Positions 56,983 through 64,000 of a DNA stretch of 64,000 bases are shown in pieces. The notes below the pieces were generated by a model. The model was given only the letters and a program-made list of their open reading frames with translations, had not been told where the DNA came from and did not search any database. Made by a program: the position numbers and the translations under genes. Source of the DNA: Alternaria dauci. Taxonomy: Eukaryota; Ascomycota; Dothideomycetes; Pleosporales; Pleosporaceae. Each line of letters begins with the position of its first letter. Position 1 is the stretch's first letter. Location: the NCBI RefSeq assembly GCF_042100115.1, contig NC_091277.1, forward strand, positions 248,001 to 312,000. The letters run 5' to 3'.

Positions 56983-58250
56983 GTGTATTGAAGGGATGGC
57001 ATGAGCCCCGTGGGCAGTTTCTTGGTTCGCTGTATACCCATGCTTTGTACATAGATGTGTTGGAGATACGTTCGCTAGTAAATGGAAACGGATTTGGTTG
57101 ACTACAATGGCTGGGACAATGCATTTCAGATGTGTGTGATTGAGTAGGGGTCTGCAAAGTGTAGTCCTTTCATTGCCAAGGGGGAACGATGTTGTTTACA
57201 CGTAGTTTGGTGTATTGGCCATTACGCTTTTGAAAGTCTCGCGACAGCTTTCTTCCAGGGGAATTGTTTCGTGGGTGGAGTGAGAGTTTTGGATGAATGA
57301 CTGCACGCCGTCTGCGGCTATGCTGGTGTAAGTCTTTTGTGACTTCGCGGAAGAAATAGATATCAGAATGGATGGAAAGAGTATACTGACGAGAACAACG
57401 ATCAAGTCGGGGTACAACCTTGGTGCAGCGCAGCATACATGGCCGTGCAGTGAGAGATCAAAGTCGCCCAGCTGCCCTGATCGTCAGAGTGTGTACACCC
57501 CTAAGATTTCCGGTGACATTCTCGGCTTCATACACCTAGCTCCAAGACTAGATAAAAACTCCGATATCGAGAACTGTGCCTAGTATCCTTGACGTTTACA
57601 AGATGGTGCGAAGGCACTGATACTTTACCTTGATGCTTACGGGCACACACCGGAGTATGAGTGCCAGGGTAGTCTCAGTCGTCCACTGCGAAGATAGAAA
57701 ATATGTTGTTTCCAGGGTCCATAAGACCGACCTGGAGGACAGTCCATGGCAAAGATTCAACGCCAATGCCGCGTCTGGGAGGCGAAATCATTCCGCCGGG
57801 CGCCTACCGTAGTATCGCATGCTCCGAAATATTTTGAGTTCAACACGCCGAACGTATACCGGCGTTCTCCTTGGGCCGGCGAGTGTAACATCCTGTGATG
57901 ACCACATTTTGGTCTCCAAACCCTCCCTGGGCTACCAGATCTTGGCTGCGGGGCACCTTTTCACAATACACCGTCTCGTCCCTCTTTCCTCACCCAGCGG
58001 GCCGAGGCTTTGTGATACACTCGGTGGGTGGTCTTTTTCAGCGAGTATCGATAAGCGCCGCGTTGGGTTAACCGAGTCTGCCTAGCGTCACTCGCCGACA
58101 CTACGAGACATCCCTGCAAGGCCAATTTTTCTCTGATCGCTCGCCTTTAAGCAAGCGCAAAAAAGATTCCCAACCCTCTTTTCCACCTTCTCTCCAACAC
58201 CTTCCTGCTCTTCAATTTTTCAGGTTGTTCCTTCCACACACACCGCAATC
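56983..58250. other. Intergenic region upstream of the Hsp70 gene
   Basis: About 1.27 kb with only short ORFs. The last 120 nt before the Hsp70 ATG are CT-rich (CCACCTTCTCTCC-like), the usual leader of a highly expressed fungal gene. Confidence 0.5.
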
Positions 58251-62310
<4,060 letters not shown>

Positions 62311-64000
62311 GCGCATCACACATTAGCAGCGCCACAAGGGCGTGCAGGAAGGAAGGAAGGGCGCACGTGCAGGATACCCAGACTGCGAGCTGCGAACGGA
62401 GTTTCATCTATTGCGGCATTTAACGATAGACATGGTGTGTTTGGTTCCTTATCTTTCATGGGTTCCCGGTATTCAGGAACGCGGAAAAGTCTTCTTTGTA
62501 CTTTCACGATGATGCCTGACGAAACGATCGTAATGGATGTCTGAAAAGTATGCCTAGCGGTCGATATCTCTTATGTACCTCACCAAAGTAGATACATGGA
62601 GAGAAAGGGAAGGAAATTGAAATGACTTCACAATATACATCTCTGCCATGCTTCTTGTTGTGACTGCGACTGCAATGGTTTTGCTTGCAGTAGATGTCGT
62701 ACTCAGCAATGAAGCTCTTAGCCTATACTACTGTCAATAGCTTGAGCATAACATCCGACTGCTGCTATTCGCCCCTTCCATAGCATTCGTGTCATTATTT
62801 ACTTGTGGGAGTATGACGACCTGCAGGTGTACATTATGTCACATATCATGCTTGATGAAGACAAAGTGTAACACAGGCCTCTTGGGAGCATTTCAAGGTT
62901 ATCCTCGACGGGTCAAGCTGAGCGATGCGCCCTCTTATCTAGCATTTTCACGAACTGTATTCTGCTGATCCCCACGTATTTAGCTTTCTCGTCAACTTCG
63001 TGCAATGTCGCCGGGTACAACAAAGTAAGATACGCCGGCCACTTTCGCAATGTGGCAGCTATAGGCAAGGTTGTCAAAGATAGATGCACCGGTAGAAGTA
63101 TCTCAACTGATGCCGAAGTGGACGAACGTTCGAATGTCAGGCATTGACGAAGATTGACCTCGCTTCTCATAGCACAATACCCATGAATGTAGAACTGTTC
63201 TGATATGTCTCATTGACAACGCGAGAGGCAAAAAGGTAGACCGATTGCTGCCTCTCTTATCTATCAGATGCAGAAGCAAAAACAAAAACATACAACAGCG
63301 GGGATTCACTAGTGGTCACCACCTAACTACTAATCCGCCGGTATCCTGCTTGTATATGGCTGAGCGGACGGGAATATTTGCTTTCACCCGTCCGGTGAGC
63401 ACGATAAGCCTTCGTTTTACCAAAAGCTGCATCGTTTTATCGAAGGCTGCATTCTTATAACAGGAAAAGGAAACCAAATGGTCTTGATCCCTGCTAAGCA
63501 CTAGACTGAGTATTTAGACATAAGCAAACAAGTTCTCCAACGTCTGTAGTCCGAATTAACCCCTGCTAGGCACCATTGTATCGATTATGCCTTGCTTTAC
63601 TTATGATCTTGGCCCAACCGTGCCGTGACCCCGCATGATCCCATCATTAATAACCCACATGCTCCAAATCGAGTCCCTGGGCTTGTCCGTGTGATTAAAG
63701 ACTTCTATTCATAAGTTGTTAATTTGAAAGTGACTGCATGATCCCATCATATATCTTTGAATCTATACTTTCTGATGAGCGCTGCACATATGCAGCCTCA
63801 TGCAACATAAGCCCCAGACAACATGGCTTCTCTCCTGTTCCATGGCGTAAATTTTCGATGCTCGAATGTTAAGGGACTCCCTCAGTGAAACTCCCGCATC
63901 GGTGTCGACATGCGTAATGAGTATACTCAGAAGACCTGGTGTACGTTCGCGTTATAAGGAACTTGGGTTTTGTCGGGGCATAAAGCGAGACAGCCTTGAA
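62311..64000. other. Right-end intergenic region
   Basis: About 1.7 kb downstream of the Hsp70 gene with only short ORFs. The 15-nt sequence GCATGATCCCATCAT occurs at 63633-63647 and 63736-63750; nothing else is recognised. Confidence 0.5.

Overview
This 64 kb window comes from the nuclear genome of a filamentous ascomycete, most probably a dothideomycete of the Pleosporales type (inference). Genes lie on both strands and carry many short introns (about 45-70 nt) with GTRNGT donors and CTRAC-type branch sites. Families typical of such fungi are present: Zn2Cys6 regulator, multi-hevein chitin binder, DUF3602, GRF zinc finger and ankyrin proteins. There are also repeat-derived relics with C-to-T (RIP-like) nonsense changes. 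I rebuilt about 25 gene models by joining exons in phase. No tRNA, rRNA or CRISPR was recognised.

Layout. 0-9 kb: C-terminal part of a DUF1295 membrane enzyme, a secreted chitin-binding protein (-), a DUF3602 protein, methylthioribulose-1-phosphate dehydratase, a LovD/beta-lactamase-like serine hydrolase, a 2EXR/DUF7730-like protein and an ankyrin protein (-). 9.8-21.5 kb: Zn2Cys6 regulator, convergent MFS transporter, alpha/beta hydrolase, a broken PAN-domain locus, a P450 and an AttH/kievitone-hydratase-like protein. This last set could be a small catabolic or detoxification cluster; no synthase backbone gene is present. 21.7-30 kb: a large ankyrin protein with an in-frame stop or a 63-nt intron, the cleavage/polyadenylation factor Pta1/symplekin, the cytochrome oxidase assembly factor Coa3 with an 8-nt first exon, an orphan Ser-rich protein and a C2H2 protein. 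30.6-37.2 kb: a Ccc2-type copper ATPase and a secreted beta-lactamase-like hydrolase. 38.5-39.7 kb: a RIP-mutated RecQ-type helicase relic and a broken AIG2-like gene. 40-46 kb: an SLC6 transporter, a GRF-finger protein and a GT34 glycosyltransferase.

46.2-50.8 kb is a long stretch without a convincing gene. It carries six TATA-plus-pyrimidine promoter-like modules, all pointing to the minus strand. 50.8-57 kb: an M28 glutamate carboxypeptidase II, a PDI-like protein ending in HNEL, and the ESCRT/MVB protein Vta1.

The most striking object is at 58.25-62.31 kb: an SSB-type Hsp70 gene of 11 exons. Its seventh intron (1,714 nt, GC-AG, with a perfect TACTAAC branch site) contains an intact ORF on the same strand. 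The ORF encodes a GIY-YIG nuclease domain followed by a C2H2 zinc finger and is bracketed by a 28-nt imperfect direct repeat. The tiny exons on either side carry the only AAA, ACG and GCA codons of the whole Hsp70 reading frame, as expected if flanking exon sequence had been co-converted by a homing element. This is a candidate nuclear, spliceosomal-intron-borne homing endonuclease gene.
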